Shown: in pieces, positions 20,651 to 21,283 of the stretch
Layout of the letters: every line of letters starts with the position of its first letter
How positions within the stretch are numbered: position 1 is the first letter of the stretch
Source of the DNA: Nemertoderma westbladi
Lineage: Eukaryota > Xenacoelomorpha > Nemertodermatida > Nemertodermatidae
Length of the DNA stretch: 21,283 nucleotides
NCBI GenBank assembly: GCA_032718475.1
Contig: JAUCBJ010002595.1
Coordinates: forward strand, 1-21,283
Direction: 5' to 3'
Notes under the pieces: model-generated
What the model was told of the DNA's origin: nothing
The model's input: only the letters and a program-made list of their open reading frames with translations
Databases searched by the model: none
Made by a program: the position numbers and the translations under genes

Positions 20651-21283
20651 ACTCTGCACCACCGTGTAGTATCATAGCACCTACCCAGATACTGTATAAA
20701 CTCTGTACCCCCGTGTAGTATCATAGCACCTACCCAGATACTGTATAAACTCTGCACCCCCGTGTAGTATCATAGCACCTACCCAGATACTGTATAACCT
20801 CTGCACCCCCGTGTAGTATCATAGCACCTACCCAGATACTGTATAACCTCTTCACCCCCGTGTAGTATCATAGCAACTACCCAGATACTGTATAACCTCT
20901 TCACCCCCGTGTAGTAAGTATCATAGCACCTACCCAGATACTGTATAACCTCTGCACCCCCGTGTAGTAAGTATCATAGCACCTACCCAGATACTGTATA
21001 ACCTCTGCACCCCCGTGTAGTAAGTATCATAGCACCTACCCTGATACTGTATAACCTCTGCACCCCCGTGTAGTAAGTATCATAGCACCTACCCTGATAC
21101 TGTATAACCTCTGCACCCCCGTGTAGTAGTATCATAGCACCTACCCAGATACTGTATAACCTCTTCACCCCCGTGTAGTATCATAGCACCTACCCAGATA
21201 CTGTATAAACTCTGCACCCCCGTGTAGTAAGTATCATAGCACCTACCCAGATACTGTATAACCTCTGCACCCCCGTGTAGTAT

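Larger units (their letters stand above)
4881..21283. repeat. Giant 49/53-bp satellite array (~320 units, open at right edge)
   Basis: Unit starts are taken at GATACTG (4881, 4930, 4979, 5028, 5081, 5134 and so on). The consensus in pieces is GATACTGTATAACCTCTGC, then ACCCCCGTGTAGTA, then TCATAGCACCTACCCA, 49 bp in all. A 53-bp form has AGTA duplicated, giving GTAGTAAGTATC instead of GTAGTATC. Common variants are CCCA or CCCT before GATACTG, AACCTC or AAACTC, CTGCACC, CTTCACC or CTGTACC, and CACCCCC or CACCACC. Rare ones are GCAACT, GAACCT, GCTCCT, GCCCCT and CATATTACC. There is no foreign sequence anywhere in 16.4 kb. Length divided by unit size gives 309-335 units. Long minus-strand open frames (up to 109 codons, e.g. 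5731-6060, 8787-9116, 19363-19692) follow from alternation of 49 and 53 (102 nt = 34 codons) and are not called as genes. Confidence 0.98.

Noticed and set aside
4808-21168. Protein genes for the many 60-109-codon minus-strand frames in the satellite
   Set aside because: They are near-identical, overlap at regular offsets, and end whenever unit length order breaks the 102-nt period. No intron or start-site signal was seen.
4881-21283. CRISPR array
   Set aside because: Units follow each other without unique spacers, the whole 49/53 bp is repeated, and the context is eukaryotic.
4881-21283. G-quadruplex array from the GGGGG run on the minus strand
   Set aside because: Each unit has only one run of five G. 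Other G runs are two or three long and far apart, so a compact quadruplex motif is not met.

Overview
The window looks like animal (metazoan) nuclear DNA, most likely from an invertebrate. The evidence is short coding exons with GT/AG splice borders that spell part of a conserved animal centriole and sperm-tail protein, a decayed non-LTR (LINE) retrotransposon of the apurinic-endonuclease type, and two tandem-repeat arrays. I see no bacterial operon structure and no rRNA or tRNA. The taxon cannot be fixed from what is visible.

Layout, left to right. Positions 1-276 hold a 23-bp tandem repeat of 12 visible units that runs off the left edge. Positions 261-1036 hold three minus-strand exons (965-1036, 732-845, 261-473, in transcription order) that join in phase 0 into a coiled coil. 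I recognise this as the middle of an ODF2 (outer dense fibre protein 2 / cenexin) homologue. The 23-bp array begins exactly on the 5' splice site of the last of these exons, so every unit carries a copy of the exon-intron junction. Positions 1113 to about 4800 hold a LINE on the minus strand: a five-copy TAG microsatellite at its 3' end, reverse transcriptase at 1158 to about 3100, endonuclease at about 3315-4226, and a presumed 5' leader with three 23-bp repeats at 4697-4765. Two frameshifts and two in-frame stops show the copy is dead. Positions 4881-21283 (16.4 kb, 77% of the window) are one uninterrupted minisatellite/satellite of about 320 units that runs off the right edge.

The satellite has two unit lengths, 49 bp and 53 bp, which differ by a tandem duplication of the tetramer AGTA. 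A few diagnostic base variants mark subfamilies. Using these as a barcode I find nested segmental duplications inside the array: a ~3.0-kb block copied at a distance of 3056-3109 bp, a ~1-kb block at 2881 bp, a ~0.74-kb block at 1383 bp, a ~0.85-kb block at 991-988 bp, a 600-bp tandem duplication, and a 200-bp four-unit higher-order repeat near the left end. The many 60-109-codon open frames on the minus strand follow from 49+53 = 102 nt (34 codons) and are not taken as genes.

The ODF2 exons and the LINE share the minus strand. Further upstream ODF2 exons must lie to the right of position 1036, and none is visible up to 21283. If the assembly is correct, one ODF2 intron therefore contains the LINE and the whole satellite and exceeds 20 kb, against 119 and 258 bp for its neighbours. 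The alternative is that the array marks a breakpoint or an assembly join. The points I rate highest are the splice-site-derived 23-bp array and the two-length, hierarchically duplicated satellite.
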